64,000 nucleotides of DNA from Antedon mediterranea (Eukaryota; Echinodermata; Crinoidea; Comatulida; Antedonidae), in NCBI RefSeq assembly GCF_964355755.1, contig NC_092674.1:4653001-4717000 (forward strand). The letters run 5' to 3'. Of the stretch, positions 44,534 to 57,560 are shown piece after piece (the first letter of the stretch is position 1; every line of letters begins with the position of its first letter). The notes under the pieces were generated by a model. It saw only the letters and a program-made list of their open reading frames with translations, had not been told where the DNA came from and made no database searches. The translations under genes and the position numbers were made by a program.

Positions 44534-45990
44534 ATATACCGTAGTAGCAAGAAGAGGATGTATGGAATGCCAACCATGCAAAAACCGATTATAATCATAC
44601 AAATGTTTTAAAATTTTAACAAATATTTCAGAGCAAGAAAGTAATATCTTGCTCATTAATTGTTAAATCATTGTCAAATTTGTTTTAGAAAGAAAAGTTC
44701 AGTTAATAGTGTTTTTAAGAAGACAGTATGATATAATAACATGTTATTGTTAGTACAATAAAAAGACAATAAAAGGTGTTGTTTTTAGGCCTAGTTTATT
44801 GTTCAACTGATACGCCTTCCAGTCAATGAATTGTATCACGTCAGTGAACGCTACACACATTAAAATGAACAACAATGCTGATCATTATCATATTCTCCTA
44901 AACCAATGAAATATGTCGTGTCAATATAACCCAGGACCTAGAAGCAGAGCAACAGACTTGATGGCCAGGAGAGAAAACTCATAAAAAACACAGTCAAAAT
45001 GGTCTCAAATAAACCTATTGAACCTTCCTATTCTACACTAAAAGCTTGAAAGTATGCAATAGACAACAAACAATGTTTTAAACAAGATGAAATTAAATCT
45101 AAAGTACAACATCTATGATTAAAAAAAGTTCAAACATATAGTAAAGAATGATTAAATTATCAGTTGACATCATTTTATATTGAAGAAATATTTACTTGTC
45201 CATAAAAAAATGGTATTATATATAACATTCAACAAGGGATATTTACTTATAAACATTGTATAATGAAGGGAGATAAAAAATATGGCATTGATAATCAATT
45301 GACAATATATATTTAAGCCTTAAGAACTTAATTAAAGTCTTGATACTTTTAAATGCACCACGGATATAAAAGTGTACATCTAGCACACAAAATGTAACTT
45401 TGTCTATAATTTATAATAATTCTACACAAATTAATATTCAATAAAAAGTACTTTCCTCAAAAAGGGGGTGCTATCATCCCCATTGTTAATCCGGAAATGA
45501 TTTTATGATAAGAAAAACCACAAACAATTAAAATAAATATGTATATTATGATGGTAACTCAGGTGTTTCGGATCGTTATCAAATAATTAAAAACAGAAAA
45601 GGCTAAGGATTTTAACCTCTAATCCAATAATTATATCTATTAACATTTCAATAATTGAATAAGAGTATTGAATAACTACACTTAACTGTGTAACTAGTGA
45701 ACAATTCATATATCTATCTAATTCTATATGACTGAATGTCATCATTGTTAATGTAGAAATGTCTAGAAAATATTTTTTTTTACCCAGGGGAGGGGGGAGG
45801 TTTGACGATGTTTGTGGTGGTTGAGAAGAGAATGCTAGTAAACCAATAACATATAGTACAAGTGCATTATAACACTCCATCACTGGGTACATAGGAAGTG
45901 TCTAGAAATGGCTGCGAGTTCTCACTGGCTACCCCCAGGGGCCTCAGAGCATGGGCAGTCCTAATTCAACTACCCATCATTGGAAGGGAG
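44534..45990. other. Non-coding, nothing recognised
   Basis: AT-rich DNA upstream of the last found Dachsous exon. No cadherin motif in any minus-strand frame by eye. Confidence 0.45.
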
Positions 45991-45995
45991 TGTTG

Positions 45996-48026
45996 ACAAA
46001 GTGCAAGGCAGCGAGGCAAGCGAGGCATGCCAAATATTTGTGCGAGGCACCATTTTATCATATCCAAAAGTGCGAGGCATGCGAGGCATATAGTTTACAA
46101 TTTCAAAAAGGTGCGAGGCATATCTTAACGTGCTATTATGCTATATTATAGGCCTAATAATCAATCGATACAAGCGTATCTAATAGATTCGTGTATACAC
46201 TCATCATGTTGTTTATTTTTATATAACGATTGTTTTTTCATTCAAGTCATATCGTGTCAAATTTTACTTTTACAAAAGTGCCCAAACTACGGTTAAAAAA
46301 TCTGAACAACAGTCTTCAACTTTCGATAAACAATAATTGTTATAGCGACACACTCATCAAATGACTGCAATGTTTGTTGGCATTTCGAGCGTGTTCACTC
46401 ACATGTCTCTCGAACATAGCAGAGTGAAAATAATATTTTGTCACACCCCTGCGCCTAGATCCGGTAGACCCGAGAGATGGAAAATCCCTCTTTACTATTT
46501 AGCAGGTAGCGGAATGATTCAGCCCTCAGCTCAGAGGATTGTGGTGCATTCCCCTCCTATAGCACGTGGTTTCAGCAGCAACGCACAGACTTCTCTCTGA
46601 GCGGCGTGCCAAAGACATTTTTGACATTCCATTCTCTAGGAACAACACGTGTACCTCTCTCGCAAATAAGGTGAACAGCGATTGCCAGGACAAGTTCAAT
46701 AACTGGCGGTGAATAAAAGGTAACTGATATGGCGATCCAATAACATGCCGCAAAGAAAAAAATTGCGACAGAATTCTGGAGCGCGTGTGAAAAAAGACTT
46801 ACGTCCGACAATTGTAATACTAGGCCTAAAATTAAACTTTAGCTAATATGTTTAGCCCTAACCTAGATAAGAGGCCTATGTAGAAAATAATTTAATCAAT
46901 TTTGATATAATAATAATAATTGGTGTAATATTTAATAATGATACACTATTCCTGTTTTAGTAAGCTAGGTATATTACGAACGATTTTTATTTATTGTTGT
47001 CCATGTACGTACTAATAAACCTGGCGCTAGTTTCCTTCGCTTGTATTTTTACTCCAAATTTGATAACTAACTTTATCGTGTGAATACCACACCTTAGAAG
47101 TATACCTCATGAGTACTTTAATGAAAGAATCACATAAAAAGTAACAAATAAATCCTTAAATTAATGATTTTACAGGCGTGTTTCTCGCACACTGTTCGCG
47201 AATTTCACTTATTCAATGTTCAATATTTTTGTTTCTATGGAGCGCCAAAAGAGCAACGATAATAGAGGACTAAAACTCAGTGGAATGCGTCAATTTCTCA
47301 TGCATTTATTGGTGAAAAACACGTTTTATTTCAATATATTTGTTAATTTGTCAATAAAAATGCTGTAATATGTTACTGCTGATACTGTTCTGTTTTCAAA
47401 GAATAATAATCGATCCTAAATCAACATCACTACCTAGTCTAGACCTAGGACATCCTACTAAGGATATTATGATGAATTTTTCTGTTTTATTCTTTAAAAG
47501 GTTAACGAAACCGTGTACATTATCAACAGTAACATTTTTCCTTACTGACAGTGACAAAATCTATTGAAATTGTACTTGATTTTCACCAAATAATGCGTTA
47601 AATATAAATGGATTCCACAGTGTTTTTAGCCCTCTAATTAATTTTGCTCTTTTGGTGTTCCATAGAAACCAAAATATTGAACATTGAGTGTGCGAAATGC
47701 GAGAAAAACAACGTCTGTAAAATCACCAATTTAATGGATTTATTGTTATTTTTATGTGATTTTTCTTCATTAAAGTAGGCCTACTAATTCTAAGCTGTGG
47801 TATTCAGGATAAAGTTGGTTAAAATACAAGGCTTGTGCAAAAGGAAACTAGCCTAGCGGGCCTAGGCCTAGGCAGGCTACTTCAATTTCGGTGATTTCCT
47901 GCCTTGCAATTTTGAGAAATGATAAAATGATGCCTCGCATTTTTTGATGATGGTAAAACGATGCCTCGCATAAATTTCTGACTTGCCTCGCATGCCTCGC
48001 ATGCCTTCCCTGCCTCGCACTTTGTT
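45996..48026. mobile_element. Composite fold-back element with GCGAGGCAT arrays
   Basis: The left end (about 45996-46125) starts ACAAAGTGCAAGGCAGCGAG and carries repeated GCGAGGCAT/GCGAGGCAC. The right end (about 47880-48026) is its inverted counterpart, with ATGCCTCGCAT blocks ending TGCCTCGCACTTTGT. Inside, 47020-47290 and 47615-47870 form a second long inverted repeat (CATAAAAAGTAACAAATAAA; TTCAATGTTCAATATTTT; GTTTCTATGGA). The 46.13-47.0 kb part has no partner. Similar CTACCCAT..TGGAAGG sequences lie outside both ends. No transposase frame. Best read as a fold-back type non-autonomous element with an insertion. Confidence 0.75.
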
Positions 48027-48808
48027 ACTACCCATTGGAAGGCCTTTAGGAATGCTAAACCTTGGGCAATTTCCTCCCTATGTTATGTTATACCACTTTA
48101 CATGGGCACAGATCATTCATAAATTTCCTTTTTAAATAGTTCATGTATTATATTTAAATATTTATTTAAAGTTCGTTTTTAATGTTCTAGACTCATAAAC
48201 TGAACATATTTTATTGTCTTAATAAATCATTTTTTTTTTATAGTTTTATGGATGAGATGTTAATTGATTGATGAGTTCACAGGCAAGGCAATAAATAAAT
48301 ATTACAATATTGAATACCATATTGAACAATGTATTTAGTAACAGTTTTCAAAGTATTTAATAAAAACACATAGGCGAATCTAAGGATTCTTAACTTTTCA
48401 ATGCAAAAGATAGAATAACAGACCATGCTTCTTTGACTTTCTGCCATGAAAAAATAGTAGTAAGTATATGTTATATTTTTAAAAATTCAATAAATTCATG
48501 AATGATGTAGCCACAAGAGATAAAGTGGTGCGGTTTGTGCAAAAATAGGGAACATACGATCTCTGTTCAAGGCACTTGGTTGTCAAAGGTCTCTCTGTCA
48601 AAAAGTTGAAACCTTACCAACTGTACTGGTGGCTACAGCCATTTAATAGTATTTATTTGAAATATCTAACGCTACAAACCAATTAACCAACACGTGCACA
48701 TGTTAATATAATAATCGTGCATGTGTAAATTTTTCTCCAACACAAACACTGGTTTGTTTGCAAGTTTCATCAAATTATTATTGCCCAGGTAGTTTTTGGC
48801 ATTTTAAG

Positions 48809-49268
48809 AATGCAGACATTATCAATACAAGCAAAGTCCAAAATACAAATGTTTAAACTGTTTCCAATTATGTTTTCTGACATTTTTAGGGAAAAAGAAC
48901 AGCATTGCCACCACTTTAATAGCTTAAATAGTTGAATAAACTTGACCAGAAGGCAGACAATCTATAGTACAAGCAAAGTCTAAAATACATATGTTTAAAC
49001 TGTTTCCAACTATAAGGTTTTCTGACATTTTTAGGAAAAAGAACAGCATTACCAGCATTTTCTTTTAATAGTTTAATTCGTAAATAAACTTGACCAGAAT
49101 GCAGACAATCTTAGTACAAGCAAAGTCCAAAATACAAATGTTTTTACTGTTTCCAACTACAGGTATCATGTTTTCTGACATCTTTAGGGAAAAAGAAAAG
49201 CATTACCAGCATTTCTTTTAATAGCTTTTAAGCTATTTAAAAAAAGTTGAATAAACTTGACCAGAATT
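48809..49268. repeat. Three-copy tandem repeat, about 145 bp
   Basis: Units start at about 48809, 48950 and 49099. Each contains GCAGACA, then ACAAGCAAAGTC, then TTTTCTGACAT, then AAAGAACAGCATT (AAAGAAAAGCATT in unit 3), and ends ATAAACTTGACCAGAA. Divergence is moderate. Confidence 0.9.
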
Positions 49269-49485
49269 CTGCTGTAATAATAAAGTGAATTCATTTTTAT
49301 TTTGATAGAGAACCATTCAATAACAAGCAGCAATGCTTGGAGCAGAATGCTCTGTAACCTTGGTACAATAGGCTGGTTCATGCTACATTTAGTGCATTGT
49401 AATTTAAGGCAACAGAAATTTTAATGGAGCGTCCATACCGGTTTCGTTTTTTTACTGAGATTGATTTTTTTTTTTATTTACAGTT

Positions 49486-49826
49486 TTTAAAGTATTTATT
49501 GTCCCCAAAAACCTGAAAAATAAAGATTAATAAAATCAGACTTTGAATAGGCCATTTTGCAGTTTTAATAAAGTAATTCACTCCTGTAGAAAAAACAACA
49601 ACAAAAATAATCATTTAACTTGTAAAAAGACAAAAGAAATGGTTAATTTTAAACCAAAAACCATTGTCAATTTAGGTATTTTTTGCTTTTAAATTACATT
49701 TTTTTCAGGAAATTGTTCTTTTCATCCAGTTTTTGGTCAAAGTGAATAACTATTATAACATTAATATGGCATATCCCAACAACAAATTTAAAAAAAAACT
49801 TTTTAGGGCGACAATATATCTTTAAA
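49486..49826. mobile_element. MITE family A copy
   Basis: Left TTTTAAAGTATTTATTGTCC and right GGGCGACAATATATCTTTAA; shares TCAGACTTTGAATAGGCCAT with the 31.8-kb and 0.6-kb copies. Confidence 0.8.
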
Positions 49827-49829
49827 CAA

Positions 49830-50750
49830 CAATCTAACTAATATTGAACAATTCAATCCAATAAAATAAAAGAAATTAAAATTATGTACGGTTTAATTTA
49901 AGAAAATGTAAACTATTTAGTAAAATTACTTTATTTCTATACTGCATTCCTAAATTCCTTTTTATAGATTAAAAACATAAAGTTTTTAAAGAATAATTCA
50001 AATAATATTTAACAATAACAATTCAACCTAATATTTAAATGAAAAACAAATTAAAATTATATGGAGTTTAAATAATTGTTTTTGAGAAAATGTAAAATAT
50101 TAGTAGAATTATTTATTTCTATATTACATTCATAAAATGAAAAGAAAACAAACATTTGAAATTATAAATAATTTACCTAATGAACACATGGAATCAGTGT
50201 GTTGTTTATATAGTGTAAAACCACCTTTAACCAAAATTTGACTGATTTTATCATCTGGTAACTAAAAACAACATTCTCCTAGTTTCGTTATTCCTTTATT
50301 GGCATACAGGAATGAAAGATCTACACCTCTACTGTACCTATATGTAGGCCAGGTCAAGAAAGTTTATTTGAATAAAGCTTTTACCACCTATGAAGGACCA
50401 CAGCATACATTTTTATATGAAAGGTAAAGCGATTGAATATCGTCTTTTTTAAACTCCTGATAGTAGATTGTACCGTTATTGAATCCCATAATAGTACATA
50501 AAATATTTCTTTTTATCAAATAAAGTCAATTCATAAGTGTGTTTGCCTATCTAAAGAATGTCTAAATGGATTGTACAAATGACCATACAGTAGCACTGGG
50601 TAAAGAAAGTTGCTTTTGAATTGAACACATCACAGACAACATAAGTGGATTGCACTTTGAAACTGTTAATATTCTATAACTGTTCACAAAAACTATTATG
50701 GTTCTTTTAATAAAGTAATTGATGGTCTTTGGTTACAATTTTCTTCTATT
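49830..50750. other. Non-coding, nothing recognised
   Basis: AT-rich DNA. A 28-codon minus-strand frame near 50176-50260 is flanked by weak splice signals and is listed as rejected. Confidence 0.45.
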
Positions 50751-50756
50751 TAGTTA

Positions 50757-52404
50757 TCCGCTTGGTATACCAAGCGGATAACTCCTTGTTATTGTATGAG
50801 ATCAACATTTTTTTTCTGTATTATTAGTTATCCGCTTAGTAGCGGATAACTCCTTGTAATCGTCCTGTTTCATCAAATTTTTTTCCTGTATTATACTTCT
50901 TTCTTTCTGTCATTTTTGTGCGTCGTGTTTCTCTAAAACTTGCAAACAGAACATATCGTAACTTTGTCAACATATCGAAATTTACGTGAACTTGTGCACC
51001 TCCTATTTTTGAATGACGTCAGAGTTGCGCAACGTGACTTACGCGCGATTTTATGAATTTCAATGATTGATCATAGACTAAAAACCAAACATAATTTTGT
51101 TTTGACACTTTGTGAAAATTTAAGTCATATCAAGCGCAAACTTTCTATGGATTAAAAATAGCATGTTTCACAAGAAGTTACGCGCGCACGCGCGTTTAAA
51201 ATTTTAGAAAGCGAAAAATCAACTTCTAATCAACTTTCTATGCGTTTCATGTCATTTTGAGCATGTCAAAAATTCCCACGCGCGCGAAAATTTTTACGCA
51301 CGCGGTGCACACGTAGCGTTAAAAACATATTTTTTTCACGTGATTTATGTTTTTTCAGCCTTTTCTAGTAACGTTACCAAATTTTAAACAATTTCGACTT
51401 AAAATTACGTCATACGAGCACGTCGAATTAGATAATTTGCACGCGTTTTTGGTGAAAAAGTTCAAAAATTCGTCAAAATTATGCCTATTTTTAAACATTC
51501 ATAGATTCTAAACTACATGGGGAACTTTTTTTTAATTACATATTCTGGAAGTTGATGAGTTGTAGATATCGGATCATACATTAATATGGCTAACCGGACA
51601 TTGTGACGTCATCGTATGGCCACGCGAATATAAAATATAGGATTTTTGTCTCTTTCGTCATAGCTCATCACATTTAATAGAGCGCATCTCCACTTATTCG
51701 TTGTCCATTTTCACCCCGATTTTAATATATTCTAGGTCAATTAACTATCTTTTGCATGAATTTAAAATTTTTTAATTTTTTTAACGTCATCATGCCTAAA
51801 AATTTAAATTACTTTAGTCATTAATTTTATCTTTACAGTAAATTTTAATCTGTTATAGCTCGTAAGAATAAAATGTGATAATCACGATTAAAACGTTTTC
51901 AGGAAGCTATTGTATTGTAGATACAAAATCATGTGAAAATTGTGCCAATCGAATGTTGTGATGTCATCATATGGCCAGTTATATAAAAAAAGTCGTATTT
52001 TCATCTTTTGCGTTATATTTCATTACATTTAAAAGAGCGCGCATCAATATTTCACGTATTCAAATTTCTTCTACACGTTAATATGTTGTTGCTGAGATAA
52101 TTTCATTCTGAAATTTCTACTTTTGCATTTCATTTTGAAGCCGTCAAGATGTTAAAAATTACAATAAAATACGGGTCCCGTAATTTCACCTATTTTACAC
52201 TGTTTGTGATATGTATACAGATTGTACTGTGTATACTATGTATATGACACAAAATAACAGAATTCAGAAATAACATATCATATTCTTCAGTTCAGGTCAT
52301 AATGCCTTAATATTTTTCTGTGTGCAATATTCTAACGTATGACGTGCACGTGGCGTTTGTCGAGCGGATAACTAACTCGTCAAAGTGACGAGTTTCATGT
52401 CTAG
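50757..52404 (+). mobile_element. Helitron-like element, tandem unit 1
   Basis: Same family as 33752-34951. There are two heads: a 30-bp perfect palindrome at 50753-50782 (GTTATCCGCTTGG centre-inverted) and a second start, GTTATCCGCTTAG, with TC at 50831. The 3' end has GCGGATAACTAACTCGTC, a TCGTCAAAGTGACGA hairpin and terminal CTAG at 52401-52404 followed by T. It contains about 370 bp (roughly 51830-52200) not present in the 33.8-kb copy. Confidence 0.72.
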
Positions 52405-53927
52405 TTCTTCTTTCCATCCTTCCTTTTTGTGGATCGCGTTTCTCTAAAATGTGTAAACATAACATTTCATAACTTTGACAACATATGGGCATTTACGTGA
52501 AGTTGTGCACCTCCTATTTTTGAATGACGTCATAGTTGCGCAACGTGACTTACGCGCAATTTTATGAATTTCAATGATTGATCATAGATTAAAAACCAAA
52601 AGTCATTTAGTATTGACACTTTGACAAAATTTAAGTCATATCAGGGGCAAACTTTCTACGGATTAGAAATGGCATGTTTCACAAGAAGTTACGCACGCAC
52701 GCGCATTTAAAATTTCAAAATGCGCAAAATTAATTTCTAATCAACTTTTTATGCGTTTCTTGTCATTTTGAGCATGTCAAAAATTCCCACGGGCGCGCAA
52801 TTTTTTACGCACGCGGTGCGCACGTAGCGTTAAAAACATTTTTTTTTTCTTGAATTATATTTTTCAAGTCTTTCCTAGTAATTTTGAAAACAATTTAGAC
52901 CTTTTCCAATTTAAATAACGCCACACGAACACGTTGAATTAAACATTTCATGCGCGTTTTTTATGAAAAAGCTTAAAAAATCGTCAAAATTTTGTCTTTT
53001 TTTAAACAGTCATAGTTTCTAAAGTAAACCGTGAACCGTTTATTTTTATTACAAAATCTAGAAGTTGATGAGTTGTAGATATCGGATCATGCATCGATAA
53101 GGCTAAAAAAACATTGTGACGTCATCGTATGGCCACACGAATGTAAAATATAGGATTTTTGTCTCTTTCGTTATTGCTCATCACATTCAATGGAGCGCAT
53201 CACGCTTATCTGTTTTCCTTTTTCTCCTACATTTATACATTGTGTAGGTCAATCAACTTTCTTTAGCATGAGATAAAAATATTTTAATTTTTATGACGTC
53301 ATCATGCCTAAAAATTTTAATTACGTGGGTCATTAATTTCATCTTTACAGTAAATTTTATTCTGTAATAGCTCGTAAGAATAAAATGTGATAATCACGAT
53401 TAAAACGTTTTCTGGAAGCAATTGGATTGTAGATACGAATTCATGTAAACATTTTGCCAATCGGATGTTGTGACGTCATCATATGGCCAGTTGAATAAAA
53501 AAAGTTGTATTTTTATATTTTGCGTAATAGTTCATCACATTTAAAAGGGTGCGCATCTATATTTTACGTATTCAAATTTCTTCTACACGTTAATATGTTG
53601 TTCCTAAGATAATTTCCTTCTGAAATTGCTATCTAAGTGTTTCATTTTGATACCGTCGCCATGTTAAAAATTGGAATAAATGGCGGGTCCCGTAATTTCA
53701 CCTATTCTACACTGTATGTAATATGTATACAGATTATACTGTTTGCATGTATATACTATATGACACAAAATTGACAGAATTCAGCACTAACAGCATATCA
53801 TATTCTTCAGTTCTTGTCATAATGCCATAATCTTTATCTGTGTGCAATATTCCAACGTATGACGTGCACGTGGCGTTTGTCGTGGTGCGGATAACTAACT
53901 CGTCAAAGTGACGAGTTTCATGTCTAG
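52405..53927 (+). mobile_element. Helitron-like element, tandem unit 2 (head-less)
   Basis: Begins directly after the CTAG of unit 1 and is co-linear with it from about 60 bp inside (CTTTCTTTCTG / CTTCTTTCCATCC, then GTTTCTCTAAAA). It ends with the same hairpin and CTAG (53924-53927) followed by T. Head-to-tail copies without an intervening 5' end are known for Helitrons (family knowledge). Confidence 0.7.
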
Positions 53928-54024
53928 TTTGTTTTCACATTGTAAGTTGTTTTTGTAGACATTTTATTTGATTTTGTTGAATAAGCAATAGGTAATTGGA
54001 AGAGCCTTCTAGATGATAGACGAA

Positions 54025-54194
54025 AAGCTCTGTCTACACTATTATTAAACTTTATGTGACAAACAAATGTGATGTGCCAATATATGGACATGATGATGTC
54101 ATATCACTACCATATTTAAGCATATCACTATCATATTTGGGCACATCACACTTTTTTTTGTCAAACTTAAGTTTTATAGTGTAGGCAGAGCTTA
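54025..54194. mobile_element. MITE family B copy 10
   Basis: Full-length copy with both ends and two CATATTT blocks; lies about 100 bp after the Helitron-like pair. Confidence 0.87.
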
Positions 54195-54227
54195 AACCTT
54201 TTGTTCAACATGCTTTCAGCGAATAGG

Positions 54228-54473
54228 TCAACAATTTTGTGTCAAGTGTTGTTGAAAATACCCATTCTCATAAAGCATTGTGTAAAGCAGTCCAATAAAA
54301 AGCATTGGAATCTGAAATGAAACTAGTGCCTCCCAGTGGGCCACATTTTTTGGCTCAAAGAACAATTTATATGTCTTGTTTCCTCCAATATTTATGACAT
54401 TAGGTTTGTAAGAGTCCAACCTTTCCATAAAAAATAAAAGTACAAGGGAGTGGGCATACTGTGTATTATACAA
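54228..54473 (-). CDS. Hypothetical 81-residue ORF
   Basis: Minus-strand frame with mixed, protein-like composition: GGNKTYKLFFEPKNVAHWEA, then a hydrophobic FQIPMLFIGLLYTMLY. No homologue is recognised, and it lies between a MITE and a GGGGACAC-type repeat. It could be a transposon remnant or chance. Confidence 0.12.
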   Translation of the reverse strand: MYNTQYAHSLVLLFFMERLDSYKPNVINIGGNKTYKLFFEPKNVAHWEALVSFQIPMLFIGLLYTMLYENGYFQQHLTQNC

Positions 54474-54489
54474 TAGTAACTCTATTCAG

Positions 54490-55890
54490 GGGACACTGTA
54501 AGGACTCGTCCGCAAACGTTGTCCACTGAAAAGGTGTTTTGGCTGAGGTGTTATAATAACATAATTGCCTCTCATTTTTTTCACAGGGCTCTCTTCTCAA
54601 AAGTGGTCTAAAAAGAGGTTTCTATTTGTAATATAACTTGTTCTATTTCTTTATAGTATGATATTAATAACAGTAATATGTTTATATTGAACTTTGGCCA
54701 AATAAATCAATTACATTTAACATAATTGTAACCATGTGTTTTTGATGAGAAAATCTTTTATTTCTAATTTTGCAGGCAAGTGGTAATATAAAGACTAATG
54801 CAGGTATATTTCTAAGCATAGAGCGATTTGAATAAACAATTCATTCAAATATGTACAGATATATCTCCATGTGATTATTACCTATTCATTAGATTCCTAA
54901 TCTTAGTTATACAATTCTTTCTTTAATAACAACAATAGCTTTATTGAAATAGTTGTGCGTTGATGTTGACAAAAACAGCCTGGATAAATAGACCTGTTGA
55001 TCAAACCAGAGATTTACCTTGATCAATGGATCAATAGAATTATAATGAAAAGAATGACGACTCCCAAATGAATTGTGTTAAAATATGTACCTATACATAG
55101 TGACTATTTAAATAATTGTTTACTACGCATAATATTACAAATAAACAGTAATTGAAAGATGTATAAACCAGTTAAGTTCCCAACTACAGTTGAGTCTATT
55201 CAGAAAAAATATAGAGGATTATTCCTCAAATTAAATAGTATTTATGTGTGGGGTGATAATGTGTGAGGTCCAAAAAAAAAACTAATTTTAAAGCTTATGT
55301 AACCACTATATATTAAAACATACTGTAGAATAGCCTATTATACAGTTCTGTGAGAAAGCGTGGTTTGGTGGTAGTTTACCAGTCCTTCATCCAGTCACAA
55401 TTCACTGCAGGATTTTTCAAACAATCAATACATTGCCAATATATTGTAGCTTTAAGAGACTTGGTTTTGAAATCATCCTGTAACCGGTGAGACATGTGCT
55501 TGCCATTTGCGGGGTTGGGAAGGTGCAAAAATAACTACCTACAGTACCGTACTGTATTTTTAAATACAGATAAAAACCCATACCCTGGGGTCCAAAAGTG
55601 GTCTATAATAAGGCTTGATTTAAACAACATTGATTTGTTAATATTTTTTTTCAAAGGTATATTTATTCATAAAAAAAAAGAAATCAATAATACAACGGCA
55701 GCCAAAAGGCTGAAAAGAAGTATTTTACACTATTTGATAAAAAGAATATATAAATATTATAGTCACGGCACTTTGTAATCATCGTGAGACTTGTTTAGCA
55801 TTTCATTGCTTTCCTAATCAAGCATAACATTAATTTCACTAATTACAATAGAAAGGTAATCAACCTTTATTAACCAAGCCTTTTTAATCA
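54490..55890. other. Non-coding, repeat remnants
   Basis: A GGGGACACTG / AAGAGG repeat remnant lies at about 54490-54620. I see nothing recognisable after it. Confidence 0.4.
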
Positions 55891-55904
55891 TATTTTAAAC
55901 TGTT

Positions 55905-56200
55905 TAACAACAGTAGAAGCCCTCCTTTGAGACATCCCTATACAGGCAACACCTTTAATAAGGGGACACTTAATACAAAACGAATGAGAAGAAAAACATG
56001 TTTCAACATTACAGTAACCTCTTTTATTCAGGGAATACCCCAGGAAATACCCTAACATACAGAAGACACCTCTAACAAGGGGACACTTACTAAGAAAGAA
56101 CAAGAAGAATTGTATGTTTCAACATTAAAAATAACCTCTCTTATTCAGGGCATACCCATATTTAGGGAACATCCATATTTATAGGCCCTACAGTAAATGT
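55905..56200. repeat. Two-and-a-half copy tandem repeat, about 116 bp
   Basis: Units share ACACCT, then AAGGGGACACTTA, GTTTCAACATTA, AACCTCT and TATTCAGGG. Related to the GGGGACAC remnants at 29.9, 54.5 and 62.9 kb. Confidence 0.8.
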
Positions 56201-56665
56201 GTCCCTCTAATATTACATTTCTAATTCGAACTGTTATTCTTATCAGACAATATTATGTAATAATTACATTAACTACTGTATTAATCTGAGTTAATTTAAA
56301 TACTTCTGTTGAGGGCATTGTGAAATTATTAAATTAGCTATCATCTATTAAAAGAATAAATATGTTCAATTATTGATGCATTATTTCCCTTCTCCCTCTC
56401 CACTTCCCATTTCTGCCTTCTCACTTTCCCCGTAATTTGATGAACTTTAATGCACACAAAATTAGTATGTTAACACTCATTCTAATATCAGAATTGAATT
56501 CATATCCTGTAGAGTTATTATATAATGCACAAGACGTCTGCATAATATTATCTCTCACTGATTGAACTTAAATTGAAAACAACGAGCAGTTTATATCCTA
56601 AAGCAAAGTAATCGTAATGTCATTTATAAATTGATATTAACTTGTGAATATTCTGATTAATTGTT

Positions 56666-56820
56666 TCATTTGGTATGACATCAATGATCAAATCACTTTT
56701 ACTAGAGAGCTGAGGTGTCATTTGGTGTATGACATCAATAATCAAATCACTTTTACTAGAGAGCTAAGGTGTCATTTGGTATGACATCAATAATCAATTA
56801 ACTTTTACAAGAGAGCTGAG
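56666..56820. repeat. Three-copy tandem repeat, about 53 bp
   Basis: Units start at 56666, 56718 and 56772, each with TCATTTGGT, then ATGACATCAAT, then ACTTTTACTAGAGAGCT (ACTTTTACAAGAGAGCT in the last). Confidence 0.93.
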
Positions 56821-57109
56821 ATAGTTATTTTTCAAAACAGAAATATAGACAATATATCATTTTTATATGACAATTTTTGAAAAATGAAAAATGTGAATAA
56901 TAGTCTTTCTATTTGCTTTTATACAGATTTGAAAAAATAGACTTTGGACTTTAACCAAACTATATTGACCAATTTCGTTATTCATAATGGCGAAAACATT
57001 CAATCAATATTCTTTCAATTTAAATCCTAGAATATGTCTCAATTTGATTGTTTTTCCAATATTATTTAAGAATTTAATTTTGGCATAGAAACTACAGTAT
57101 TTCATCAAT

Positions 57110-57560
57110 GAATTGAATTGAATTGAATTTATTTGGAAAATCATCATAAAAAATACATACAAAGTGATAACATAAATTACGGACATTACAAATAATACAT
57201 TTATAAAAGATTTTCCAGGATAGCCCAAAAAGCTTGTTAGCTTATTTCCATTGGGATCCTTTTACAATCTAAAATAAAAAATATAAACATTACAAAGTAT
57301 AGCATTAAACACGTAAATATAACAAAAACAGTAATATAAAAAACAAGTTAAATTAAAAACTATGATTGACTTATAAAGTTATTTGGTTGAACAGAAATGT
57401 GATTTAACATTTTTCTTAAAATTAAATTTGTTTTCTATTTGTTGAATGGAATGAGGTAGGTTATTCCATGCCTTTATGCCTGTATAATAAAACATGAAAC
57501 AAAGTCTTCTGTTAATTTTAAATACAATACAAAACCCTGAATGAATATGACCACATATCT
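57110..57560 (-). mobile_element. 3' end of a CR1-group-like LINE with (ATTCA)n tail
   Basis: On the minus strand the region reads to the usual C-terminus of this LINE type: GIKAWNNLPHSIQQIENKFN, then FKKNVKSHFCSTK and stop (about 57510-57390). Known elements have GxKLWNSLPxxI...FKKxLKxxLL. The 3' end is an ATTCA-type repeat at 57110-57135 on the opposite strand. The rest of the RT is absent; 5'-truncated. Clade assignment is tentative. Confidence 0.7.

Noticed and set aside
46361-46811. Overlapping 75-79 codon ORFs on both strands
   Set aside because: They lie inside the composite fold-back element, overlap in several frames and resemble no known protein.
45970-48045. CTACCCAT..TGGAAGG outside both ends of the fold-back element as a clean target-site duplication
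   Set aside because: The copies differ by 3 bp and do not abut the inverted ends, so I treat them only as suggestive.
48600-48660. Minus-strand ATGGCTGTAGCCACC... followed by a GTAAGG donor
   Set aside because: Only about eight codons; no upstream promoter or downstream partner exon seen.
50176-50260. Minus-strand 28-codon frame between an acceptor-like TTTTTAG and a donor-like TTAG|GTAAATT (LPDDKISQILVKGGFTLY...)
   Set aside because: Short, no known domain, and its phase does not fit the next Dachsous exon. An open stretch of this length is expected by chance.
52307-52492. Minus-strand 61-codon ORF
   Set aside because: Spans the junction of the two Helitron-like units; product of repeat sequence.
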